Origin: Anarhynchus alexandrinus
Taxonomy: Eukaryota; Chordata; Aves; Charadriiformes; Charadriidae
Assembly (NCBI GenBank): GCA_008711295.1
Contig: VUYV01000081.1
Coordinates: 1,693,408-1,757,407 of the forward strand
Length of the DNA stretch: 64,000 nt
Reading direction: 5' to 3'
Below are positions 1 through 10,420 of this stretch, one piece after another. Position 1 is the first letter of the stretch. Each line of letters opens with the position of its first letter. The translations under genes and the position numbers were made by a program. The notes under the pieces are model-generated. The model did no database searches. It was given only the letters and a program-made list of their open reading frames with translations, and was not told where the DNA came from.

Positions 1-1430
1 GCTAGTGTGGATACTTGCATCTTAATTTTTTTCATTTCATGTTTTTAAAATTCTTTATTTTATTTTGAAAAAAAAAAACCCGATGTGTGATTTGAAAAAA
101 TAGGTATATGCAATCTTGGGCATAATTTTTGGAAAACTTTAAAATGAATATATATTTTTATTTTACCGAATATTAGCTTTGGAACAAAGCTCAGTTTAGG
201 CAACTGAATTAAGCATTCTAAAGGCTTGGTTGCTTTATGTTATAAAACATGTTTATAATTCGCTGCATGGAGTTCTCTGCTGTTGAGGCTGATGTGTGTA
301 CAACAGCAGTGCCGAGGACAATGGAAAAATGAGGCAAGCAATTTTCTTCTCTGAGCAAACCGATGAGATGTGACATTCTTCAGTCGTAACGGCGTGCCGG
401 TTTTAAGCTCACATGCAGCCAAGACCACAGAGTGCCATTCGACTTCCTGGAAAACACATCTCAGAGCCTTTTAAGGACAGAAAGAAAAGAGACATCTCTG
501 CAAACAGAGGTCGTGTGTGTGTGAATAGGAAGGTTTAAGGAACGGAAAAAATATGGTGAACTGAAATGTGCAGTACTGAAATATGAAATAAGCAGAGAGG
601 GATGAAATGCAGTAAAAGTGTGTGACAGAACTGTTCCCACTCTGTCCTGTTTTCCTTTCTATTTGCAGCAATGTGCAACGGATTAGGTTTTTCCAAAAAT
701 TCAGGCTTTTAAATCTGTGCTATACCCATCTATTGAAATTAGTGCTAATTTCTGTAGCTGCTTTCTCCTTCCCTTCGAACGGGTCTTAGGGGGATATCTA
801 ACATCTCGGTCCCCACCACGGGACAGGGAGCAGAGGTGCGCTGGGAGGGTGGTACGTGAAAGTTTGCGTAGCCGTTGCCTGTACTGTGCCTACGCTTCTC
901 CTGAGCAGCGCTGGGAAGTGGACACCGCCTCTGGTTTTCTCTGGCCTGTACCTTTCATAAGCTCTTCTTAAAAAGCGGAAACAAGTACAAAAAATACCAA
1001 ACCACAGTGAATAGCATAGCAGTAATCTTAGGTAAGTAATTATATATTCTTGGGCTAAAAATAGCTTCCTTTGTTACACCCCGGCTTGAAATTGTAATGT
1101 AGCGTATCACACCAACGATTTGTAAACTCTTATCCTGGTATAGAAACCTATAATCATTCCACAGTCGGGTTTGTTTGCCTCACTCAGGCTGTGCTGCACT
1201 GTTTGTTTTACCAAAATATTTGTGGCTGCTTTTCCACTTGGTCGCGCATCATTCCGTCTTGGAGCTTTGGTGCGGGCAGGCTGCCCTGCAGGGTGTGCTG
1301 CCCCTGTCCTCCCACCCGGGACGCCCTCGCTTTCCCTGTAACTACTTCTTGTAGAGAAAGCAGAAAATGCACAGCAGTTTTGGCAAACAATGGGTGATTT
1401 CGCTTGCTTTGGCTTCCTGAAGGGAAGAAA
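1..1430. other. Intron or upstream DNA, no gene seen
   Basis: AT-rich sequence with short A and T runs and only short, unrelated open frames on both strands. I see no exon, RNA gene or recognisable repeat. It lies upstream of the CHRM3 coding exon and, by analogy with other vertebrates, is probably an intron between 5' UTR exons and the coding exon. That placement is inference. Confidence 0.5.
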
Positions 1431-1705
1431 ATCATAGAATCATAGACTGGTTTAGGTTGGAAAGGACCTTGAAGATCATCGAGTTCCAACCTCCTCATAG
1501 GAGAGGTGCTCCAGCCCTCGCATCATCCTCGTGGCTCTCCTCTGGACACGCTCCAGCAGGTCCATGTCCTTCTTCTGTTGGGGACTCCAGAGCTGGATGC
1601 NCCTGCTGGCCACACTTCTTTTGATGCAGCCCAGGATGCGGTTGGCCTTCTGGGCTGCGATGGCACATTGCTGGCTCATGGTGAGCTTCTCGTTGTACTA
1701 ATCTG
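1431..1705 (-). mobile_element. CR1: CR1 retrotransposon 3' fragment, internally deleted
   Basis: Starts with tandem ATCATAGA units, the reverse complement of the CR1 3' terminus, followed by the conserved 'ggttggaaaggacctt' block. The element is therefore on the minus strand. Compared with the copy at 28893-29438, sequence is missing between 'gagttccaac' and 'ctcctcatagg' (about 1491-1494), so the copy is internally deleted. A single N at 1601 sits where further CR1 sequence is expected. Beyond it the text resumes with 'cctgctggccac', also seen in the CR1 at 36934-37592. Confidence 0.9.
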
Positions 1706-1872
1706 GTACGTTACGGTGGTGGCGGTAGTGATAGTTTTTTCTGTGCAGATGAACATATGGGTAATACATTTCTTATTTAATTAAACAGTCCAATTACAGG
1801 AGCTTGTAGAAGAGCCAGAATAACAAAGGACTGTGCTCATCATCCTGCTAGTGCTTCCGTTTCCTCAAATAG

Positions 1873-2053
1873 TCATAGAATGATAGAATCACAGAATGGT
1901 TTAGGTTGGAAAGGACCTTGAAGACCATCGAGTTCCAACCCCCCTGCCATAGGCAGGGACACCTCCCACCAGACCAGGCTGCCCAAGGCCACGTCCAGCC
2001 TGGCCTTGAACACCTCCAGGGATGGGGCCTCAACAACCTCTCTGGGCAACCTG
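1873..2053 (-). mobile_element. CR1: CR1 retrotransposon 3' fragment
   Basis: Begins with the reverse-complemented octamer tail and runs through the conserved blocks up to 'ctctgggcaacctgt', where similarity to the longer copy at 28893 stops. It is 5' truncated to about 180 bp, as most avian CR1 copies are. Same subfamily as the copies at 20.1, 23.3 and 28.9 kb. Confidence 0.93.
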
Positions 2054-5000
2054 TGAAGTTGTTGTAATCTACAGGTTTACAAAAACCTGCAGTCCAGTCA
2101 ATGCAAGTTCAGGAGTCCCTTTCTTGCCCAAGGAGTTTAAAAAGCTGAGTTCGCAGGATTGCACTGGGCAGCAGGGAGCTGTCGGTGCGTCGCCGTCACT
2201 CTCTCCTCTTCCTCACTTACTGGACTGCTAAGGTCTGTGCAGGTTTTCATCGAAACAGTGGCTTAGAGAAATTGCTTTGTAGTTCAGGGATGGGAGAACT
2301 GACCTGAGGAATAAAGGTTTGGTTCCAGGACTTGCTCAGCATCTGAAAGACTGCAGCTGACATGGGGTTTTCCCAGGCTGCCTCGTGATGGTGCTTTTGA
2401 AGCGCGGCATGTCTGAAAGGATTTACTGGTTAGTTTACATTGAAACTTCATTTCAAAGTCTACAGTTAAACAGAATTCATAATTTCACAATCATTTTATG
2501 GACTTAGTGATAGATAGTGCAGTGTTTACACATTAATTTTGCGAGATTATTTGTATCTTTTACGTGGTAGTTGTTCTGGACAAGGCTAACACGTCTGTTA
2601 GTTTATGGTTGGGTTCTGCAATGAAAATCAGTAGTACTACCAAACTGTTGGCTGTTTTTATTTCTTAGTAATATTGTTATTTCTCCCATCACTTCTAAGC
2701 GATGTCGGTTTTTATTCTATACCCTGTAAGGAAAGTTTCATTTCCTTGATCGGTATCTTCTGCCTGGTGCTTTCTTGTGTATTAGAAAATACCAGCTTGT
2801 CTTTTTTTATGAAAAAGCATCATAATGATATCATGGCCACCTAACCTTACCTGTCAGACTTCTCAATCAATACCTGACTATGTTGGGTGTTACCTTGTAG
2901 AGTTTTCACAAGTGTACGTCAGTGGAGGGGATGCTTTCTGGCTTTCATCCTCTGTTCCCTGTCCCTATGTCAGTGAAGGAAGGTCTGCACCCTATAACAT
3001 TAATCATTTCTGGCATATATTTAGCAAATATCATTATTTCAGATCTGCCTCATGCTATTCTGGTTTTGACCTCATCCTATCTGACAGGTCTGGAAAAGAC
3101 GCCTGCTTCCTAAGTGAAACATCGCAAGGAGGATGGATTCCAGCAATCCTGTTTGAGTCAAAGGTTTTTTCCCCACTGTGACAAACCAGCCCGGCCCATG
3201 AGCAACTGGCAAGAACGTTGTCAACACTTGCTTAAGTGGTTGCTCACAAGTGAACTGTGGTTTTGTTCCACCCGTGCATTGGAAGGGGCAAACCAAACTC
3301 GAATGCTCCTTCACTATCTTCTTCAAAGGAGAACGTTACTGTACATTGCGTTTCCACGGGCCTTCGTTTGTAATGTTTGAGTATGTGGGATCTCCGTTTT
3401 TACAGACCTGTAAATGAATGTTGTCTTTGGTCAAGGCAAAGGAGTGAGCTGATAGGAGCGTGCTTGAGGGGGTGTGAATGAAAGCAAGAGCGTGCTCCTC
3501 ATCCTGACCTCTGCTTGCCTTTTTGCAAACTGCAGACGTTCTTCTCATTAGCGTAGGTGGGACGCGTCTATCTCTCTCACACAGCGCCCATTTGACCTCT
3601 GCAGCTTCTCTTAAACAGTATGATAGGAATCGGTGAGGAGATGTTGCTGGATGCTTGGTGGCCTGAACTGGGCCAGCTCTGTAGTCAGAAGTATTATTTC
3701 TTGAGGAAGAAAAGAACCGAGTATGTTGTGTCGCACGGCTTCTCTAATAGATGGCAAGGACATGGTGAAATTGTGTCGGAAAAGTTCATTTAGATTTTCT
3801 TGGGAAAGGAACAAATAAAATGATAAAAAAACCATTGAACGTTTTAGAGGAGCAGCGTGACAAATTTTCAGAATGTCCTTTTGCCTGAAATTTCATGTAA
3901 AACTGCACATTTCTTTTATATGAACTTTGCAAAGAAAAGAAAACTTGGAATGTCGAAGTTTTTTGATAAAAGATAATTTTAGTTTCCACCTACTTTGAGT
4001 TTAAGAAAATCGAAGTTATCAATGTTGGTTTACAGTTTATAAATTTCTTACCATTTTTCTTTTTAGAAATTGTTTGAGTTGCTCCAAATTTTCAACATTT
4101 CTACCAGGAAAGGAGTTTAATTTAACTGTGGTTTCCCAGAATAGTTACTGTTGTTTTTATTATGTTATTATTATGTTCACATCCTGTGTGATACGATGAT
4201 GAATGCATTAAAAGTGGATTGAATTAGGATAAGGCGGCATCATTGTCATCTCGTCTTCCTATTAATAAAGATAAATATTAAGATCTCATTTACACTAGAT
4301 ATCAAAATAGGGGGGGTTGTGTTAGTTACTGTGCATGAGCTGGGAGAAGGAATTGTTGGTCTGTTTACTGCATATGTCAAAGAAACCGCACCATTTAAAA
4401 CGGCGTGCTAACAAAACCAGGTACAGTTCGAGGGAAAACAGAATTTATAAATTAATTCAAGAACCAAACCAAAACCTCCTCTTTTGGGTAAATATTTTGC
4501 ATAACACCAGTGCGTTGTAATACTCATTATTATCTCATGCCATAACATATTGACTGCAGAAGGATTCACAGAGAACAAACAAACATTTCTCTTTGCCGGC
4601 ATATTTTCTTCAATATTTGCCATCAGTGATGGACTTTTTCAATAGAATTCTTCCTTCTTGACGATATAACTGATTTATTACAGTGAAACTGGTCAGTTGA
4701 CCACAGAAGTTGATGAAATAAGGGAAATCCAAATTTCTATTCTGAGCGTGTCTTCATTTTACATAAGTACTTGGGGAAAAGGATTAAGGCTTAATTATGA
4801 ATCCCTTTCATGCTTTTTTCCTCTTTTCCTGAAGTGATTAACGATTGCTTGGACATACATCTGCCAAACATTTTTTCCTGACTCTAGAGACCGTATTTTC
4901 AAAGGAAATTTTAACGTGTTGCCCCAAAGACATTTTGAAGTCATTAGATGTACAAAATCCTTAGTCCGGGCATAAAAATGCTCATGAAAAATGAATAGTG

Positions 5001-5669
5001 GCGCGTGCAAAAAGTGCTAATAAGAACGTTTAGTACCTTTATCAGGTGGCCGAAATGTAGATGAAAATGAAAAGATCTCTGCAGCCTCCCAGGTTTGAGT
5101 AGGTCGGCACAGTGCAACGCTGATGGCTTCTATCTCTGTGGTTTAAGGAAAGACAGAAGAATATTTTTGCTTGTCATTAGGTGTAGCTGGAGGCAGCGGA
5201 GGCCGGGGCCGTGTTTTGCTCATGCCAGGATAGCGCTGGGGCCAGCATTGAGTCAGACGTGGAGGATTAGTGGCTGCATGTACCTGGCATTTAGTTTTTG
5301 AAGGCTCCAGGATATCGGGCTGTTGAGATGTGGAGTTCAGGGCAGATCCGCCAGGGAGCGTTTTAATTAAGAGTGAGAGTTAGGGGGCGTTTTAATACCA
5401 CTGCGGGTTCAAATTCTCCTGGGATTTTGGTTCTTCTGTGCCTGAACGTTTTTAAGAAAACACTATGGGATTACAACAAAGAGCTCAGACTAATCACAGC
5501 TGTAAGCTACGTGTGCATTGGACGTGGGACGTGTCCCGGGCACCTTGGCTTTTGAAGACATCTTTCAAAGTGCTGAAGGGATTTTGTGTATGAGTATGTG
5601 AACAATGATCTATTTACCATCTTCACCGGTTCACTTGGGGTTTTGTTTGTTTTTTTTTCTCTGCTGCAG
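2054..5669 (+). other. Intron preceding the CHRM3 coding exon, with splice acceptor
   Basis: AT-rich sequence without repeats or convincing exons. It ends in a pyrimidine-rich tract (5641-5662) and CAG at 5667-5669, a good 3' splice site 19 bases before the CHRM3 start codon. In mammals the M3 coding region is also a single exon with a splice site just before the ATG. The matching donor and the 5' UTR exons are not identified in this window. Confidence 0.7.
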
Positions 5670-5688
5670 ACTATGTCAGAGAGCCACA

Positions 5689-7491
5689 ATGATCATGCGA
5701 AATAACAGTTCGGCCTCGCCCCTGTTTTCAAATGTGAGCTCCTTCTGGAAGAGAGATTCGCCCGGACCGGGACTACTTGATGAAGCAGCGTCGCTCATTG
5801 GCAGCTATGATTTCCCTCAGACCACAGAGAGTTTTCCCTTCTCCACTGTGGGATCGACAAACATGTCCCTAAACGCCACGAGCAAAGACCCTCTGGGTGG
5901 ACACGCTGTCTGGCAAGTAGTTTTGATTGCTTTCCTCACTGGGATCCTTGCGCTGGTGACCATCATAGGAAACATCCTGGTGATTGTTGCATTTAAGGTT
6001 AACAAACAACTGAAAACGGTCAACAACTACTTCTTGTTGAGTCTCGCTTGTGCAGATTTGATCATCGGTGTTATTTCCATGAATCTTTACACCACATACA
6101 TTATCATGGACCACTGGGCTTTGGGAAACTTGGCCTGTGATCTTTGGCTCTCCATTGACTATGTCGCCAGTAATGCCTCCGTCATGAATCTCCTTGTCAT
6201 AAGTTTCGACAGGTATTTTTCCATCACCAGGCCGCTTACGTACAGAGCCAAACGAACAACCAAAAGGGCTGGGGTGATGATTGGTTTAGCGTGGATCATC
6301 TCTTTTGTTCTTTGGGCCCCTGCCATCTTGTTCTGGCAGTATTTTGTTGGGGAGAGGACTGTGCCTCCTGATAAATGTTTTATCCAGTTCCTCACTGAGC
6401 CCATCATCACTTTTGGCACCGCCATAGCTGCCTTTTACTTGCCAGTCACCATTATGAGCATTTTGTATTGGAGGATCTACAAGGAGACAGAGAAACGCAC
6501 CAAAGAGTTAGCGGGGCTGCAGGCTTCGGGCAGCGAAGCGGAGGCAGCGCGCTTCGTACACCAGACCGGCAGCTCCCGGAGCTGCAGCAGCTACGAGCTG
6601 CAACGGCAGAGCATGAAACGGTCCACCCGAAGGAAATACAGACGCTGCCACTTCTGGCTCACAATGAAGAGCTGGGAACCCAACACAGACCAGGGGGACC
6701 AAGAGCACAGCAGCAGCGACAGCTGGAACAACAACGACGCAGCTGCCTCCCTCGAAAATTCAGCCTCCTCTGACGAAGACGACATCGCTGCAGAGACCAG
6801 AGCCATCTACTCGATTGTGCTGAAGCTTCCTGGTCACAGCGCCATCCTCAATTCCACGAAGCTACCCTCCTCGGAAGATTTGCACGAGTCAGGGGACGAA
6901 CTACAGAAATCCGACACAGAATCGAAGGAAAAGAAACCTAAAAAATTGCACCCTCCCAAAAGCGTTCAGGACGGTGGAAACTTCCAAAAGAGCTTTTCTA
7001 AGCTTCCAATTCAGCCAGGGTCAGCAGAGACGACCCCAGCTCCTGATGGCATCTCATCGGTGACCAAGACATCTGCAGCCCTGCCCTTGTCCTTCAAGGA
7101 AGCAACCCTGGCAAAAAAGTTTGCCTTGAAGACCAGAAGTCAGATCACGAAGCGAAAACGAATGTCACTCATCAAAGAAAAGAAAGCGGCACAGACGCTC
7201 AGTGCCATTTTGTTGGCCTTCATCATTACCTGGACCCCGTATAACATCATGGTTCTGGTGAACACCTTTTGCAGCTGTATCCCCCAAACTTTCTGGAACC
7301 TGGGGTACTGGCTTTGCTACATCAATAGCACGGTGAACCCCGTGTGCTACGCACTGTGCAACAAAACATTCAGAAACACTTTCAAGATGCTGCTGCTGTG
7401 CCAGTGTGACAAACGAAAACGACGCAAACAGCAGTATCAGCAAAGGCAGTCCGTCATTTTTCATAAGCGGATCCCTAGGGAGGCTTCATAG
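5689..7491 (+). CDS. CHRM3: Muscarinic acetylcholine receptor M3
   Basis: Class A GPCR for acetylcholine, normally coupled to Gq/11 and phospholipase C at the plasma membrane of smooth muscle, gland and neurons. The 600-residue frame is intact (human M3 is 590). Visible features: N-glycosylation sites N5, N6, N15, N58 and N62; seven hydrophobic helices starting near residue 76; ligand aspartate D157 in TM3; DRY at 174-176; the C150/C230 pair linking TM3 to extracellular loop 2; a long intracellular loop 3 (about 263-500) with an acidic serine cluster (351-366) and a basic C-terminal end (488-499) used in G-protein coupling; WTPYN at 515-519 in TM6; NPVCY at 550-554 in TM7; a basic C-tail. I chose the ATG at 5689 because it aligns with the mammalian start and has A at -3; another Met follows at 5695. 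The frame stays open upstream through the acceptor, so an upstream exon could add residues. Extracellular loop 3 has C528-S-C530, one residue shorter than the family CxxC. Confidence 0.98.
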   Translation: MIMRNNSSASPLFSNVSSFWKRDSPGPGLLDEAASLIGSYDFPQTTESFPFSTVGSTNMSLNATSKDPLGGHAVWQVVLIAFLTGILALVTIIGNILVIVAFKVNKQLKTVNNYFLLSLACADLIIGVISMNLYTTYIIMDHWALGNLACDLWLSIDYVASNASVMNLLVISFDRYFSITRPLTYRAKRTTKRAGVMIGLAWIISFVLWAPAILFWQYFVGERTVPPDKCFIQFLTEPIITFGTAIAAFYLPVTIMSILYWRIYKETEKRTKELAGLQASGSEAEAARFVHQTGSSRSCSSYELQRQSMKRSTRRKYRRCHFWLTMKSWEPNTDQGDQEHSSSDSWNNNDAAASLENSASSDEDDIAAETRAIYSIVLKLPGHSAILNSTKLPSSEDLHESGDELQKSDTESKEKKPKKLHPPKSVQDGGNFQKSFSKLPIQPGSAETTPAPDGISSVTKTSAALPLSFKEATLAKKFALKTRSQITKRKRMSLIKEKKAAQTLSAILLAFIITWTPYNIMVLVNTFCSCIPQTFWNLGYWLCYINSTVNPVCYALCNKTFRNTFKMLLLCQCDKRKRRKQQYQQRQSVIFHKRIPREAS

Positions 7492-7526
7492 AATAGTATT
7501 TTTTAAACAATTTAAAAAAATAACGA

Positions 7527-7650
7527 AGGGGGGACGGGATGGGACGGGACGGGATGGGACAGGATGGGACAGGATTGGACAAGACGGGACGGGATAGGAA
7601 GGGATGGGACGGGATGGGGTAGGACAGGATGGGGTGGGGTGGGAGGGTGG
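7527..7650 (+). repeat. GGGAC/GGGAT pentanucleotide repeat
   Basis: About 125 bp of imperfect GGGAC, GGGAT and GGACA units starting 36 bases after the M3 stop codon. It ends in a G-rich stretch. On the sense strand it would make a G-rich RNA inside the 3' UTR. Confidence 0.95.
7631..7647 (+). promoter_or_regulatory. G-quadruplex motif in CHRM3 3' UTR
   Basis: Four runs of 3-4 G separated by single bases (GGGGTGGGGTGGGAGGG). This meets the usual G3+ N1-7 pattern with the shortest possible loops, a form expected to be very stable. It lies about 140 bases past the stop codon on the transcribed sense strand. Any effect on the mRNA is inference. Confidence 0.7.
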
Positions 7651-8152
7651 TTCCAGGGTGCTGATTCAAACATTTAAACATCAAGACATGAAAGCAGCTG
7701 CCAGGCTTATGTATCCTTTTAATAAATCCAGTTTAATATAAAAATCAAGTCTGCATTCAGCAAAAACTAACAAACTCCAATGTTTTTACTAAGGGATGAA
7801 AGACTTAATAAAGTTTTCCTACAAATTTGCAAGAAGCTGTATAGCAATTATAAACCCATTACTGATCTGCCCAGCTTTTTGATTCTAATCAACTCTGGGA
7901 TCTCAGGTAAGCACATCTGGCTAGCCCAACTCTTCTGTTTCCAAGGAGTCCAACAGCTTTCAGTTCAAGTCGCACACAGATGTAGCAAGCTAGCGAGACC
8001 GGATTATGAAATTATTTGAGGCACTGTATAGGTTGCAAAATCGCCTCTTGTTGTCCAGATAGAGCTTCCTGTCTACTTCTCTTCTGGTGTGTTGTGGCTT
8101 CTACCCCCGATTCCTGAGTGCCGAGTATCTATGTGTGCAGCTCATGTTATCT

Positions 8153-8186
8153 CTGTGTGTGTGTGTGTGAGTGTGTGTGTATGCGT
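8153..8186 (+). repeat. (GT)n microsatellite
   Basis: Dinucleotide GT run interrupted by one GA and ending in 'atgcgtg'. It lies inside the probable CHRM3 3' UTR. Confidence 0.9.
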
Positions 8187-8589
8187 GACATACGCTCACA
8201 CCTCTAAAAGACACACATACCAGGAAAGAGGTGATCCGTTGTTCTCGGTTTTACAGGGCGCCCCCTCACAATTATCTGTGAGTGAAATTTAGAAAAAAAA
8301 ATAATAATCAGAAAATCATACTATAAACATATATCTCATTATTTGCCGCCTGAAATTCAGGTTTATCTCTGAAACCAAGACGTGGTGTCCACATTTCAAA
8401 TGGAGAGAGCCCGTGAGCCCAACGCTCTACAGGGTTTTATCATGGGGCACGTGCCCAGTAAAACCTTAATCTTGAGCACGGTATCTCTCCCCAAAGCCAT
8501 CCCACCTCTTTAAAAGGCACGAAGGTGAAAGGAGTCGAAGGCTACGTTCAGGGCAGGGTATGAAGTTACCTTTGGCTGTCTGTGGGAGG

Positions 8590-8885
8590 TGTGGGATGGC
8601 GAGACCCCACACGTGGTCCACACGGTGCCGACGCTCCGAGGCAGTCGCTCGGGAGCCGGGCGGGCACAGCCACGAGCGGGAGCCCCGTTTCATGCTCGGG
8701 GCAGCTACGCTGCTCTGGGGGCACCTACGGACACCGCGATGCCTTGTCTCGAGCTGCCCCGTGTGGGTGCACCACCCTTCTCGGAGCCCGCTCAGATCCC
8801 ATGCGCAGTATCCGTACAGCTTCCAGTGAAAGTCCCAAGTGTAATTTTCTGTCCGAATTTGGTGGAGCCCCCCACCCCCCAGCTC
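8590..8885. other. CpG-rich patch in the probable CHRM3 3' UTR
   Basis: A local GC- and CpG-rich block inside AT-rich surroundings. All three plus-strand frames are open for about 90-125 codons, which reflects composition (few AT-rich stops) and not coding. No protein family is recognisable in any frame. Confidence 0.5.
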
Positions 8886-10420
8886 CCACCGTCTGCCCAG
8901 GTGATCTTCAGATGCAAAAGATTTGCGTAAAAGAAATGCTTTATTTTTGTACGTGAAGGTTGCTCACTAAAGTGTTTCTTTTCCAGAATCTGTTTTAAAA
9001 ATCATCAGGAGAAGTGCACCTAAACCTGTTTAATCCCAGATTATTCGGTGTTCCGAAAAAAACGTGGATATTGCCAATTTGTAACCTGGCAATTTTTGAT
9101 AAAGAAAATTTAAAAAAGGGCTTTAATATTTATAGCTTAGTCATGACCAGTATTTCCTGGTATTTGTGACGTGGTCTGCACCAAACACAGCGTGATTTAT
9201 AAAAGTCAGAGATCCCCTGGGGAAAGGATTGTACTTTAAACTATTGTTCTAAGTCTAATTTAGTTACATGTTGAAAGATAATTTTGTATTCTCCTTTGAA
9301 CTGACCAAAACTTTTTTTTTTTATTTTTATTGCTTAGACTCTTATTTTGCTGAAAATAAAACAAAACAAATATCTTCTTTTACAATGGGGCATCAGTGTC
9401 GTGAACACAGAACTGATGTAAAAGCTGCTTTTGTATTCAGTGTGAGATGGTGTTTACAGATGATTTTGACAACAGTGGAAATATATTAAATGGTGTCTGT
9501 GTATCTGAACTATTTAATTTTGTGTTATGTTATGAAGAAATATTTATACATACTTCACCAAATGTTTTATTTAATGTTGATAAATATTGCTCTTCGGTCT
9601 TCAGCTGTAGTGTCCTTTTCAAGTGATTCATAAAGGTCTGCTTGAGAAATGAATAGAGTATACCGAGCTTTCTTGTCACTAAAACAAGTATTCCTGACGT
9701 GCAAATCTTGCTTTTGTACGAGTTGTTTAAAACGTCTGCCTAAAGGGAAGCTTGTAAATGATACTGCAAGTCTACTGCGAGTGCAAGTTTAGGATAAAAC
9801 ACACAAAAAAAGTTAAAGCTCCGTCTAAATGTCAGAAGTGCATTTTGAGCTAAAGATACCCGGAATTGGTCTACCGGTTTGGTAGCCGCAGACAACCAAA
9901 GACTTCTAAGGCACCCACGTTGCAGAGAAAACTGACGACCTTTATTTATAGAAAGAAGCATATATTTGAAATATATTCATTACTCAAGTTGACCTACCTA
10001 ATGTTTTAATATTTAAATATATATCTATATCTATATATATTGCCATATTATTATCTTCTGATATCTAGAGTAGTGCTGTGCCCCTAATACACAAAATGTG
10101 AGAGCACGTAAGGAAGCCAAAGTTCATCAGGGGGATTTATGGTCTATTAGTATTGATTTTACAATGGGAAACTATTCTTTTTAATGAAGTTAAGCTTCCT
10201 TGAAAGCGGCTGTCACCACTGTTTACATAATGGGAAGAGTTAAACCCTTGGATTGTTTTAACAGAGAAATAAACAACCTGTCTTTTGATGTGTGAACAGG
10301 CTTTAAAATGTTATTTACAGGCATCGTAAAATGTCTATGGATACACATATTGTAGCATAGATCAATTTAGTTATTATTTATTTCATGGAATATGCACTAT
10401 AAAATATTAAGAATTCGGCT

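Larger units (their letters stand above)
7492..10420 (+). other. Probable CHRM3 3' UTR and flank
   Basis: No coding potential after the M3 stop. Candidate poly(A) signals (AATAAA) lie at 7721-7726, 7807-7812, 9355-9360 and 10268-10273. From about 8940 the sequence is AT-rich with several ATTTA pentamers (for example around 9540 and 10371-10388), as in regulated 3' UTRs. M3 mRNAs in other vertebrates have long 3' UTRs, but the true end here cannot be set from sequence alone. Confidence 0.45.

Noticed and set aside
6468..7464. Additional frames inside the CHRM3 coding exon
   Set aside because: Alternative-frame shadows of the conserved receptor sequence, without independent support.
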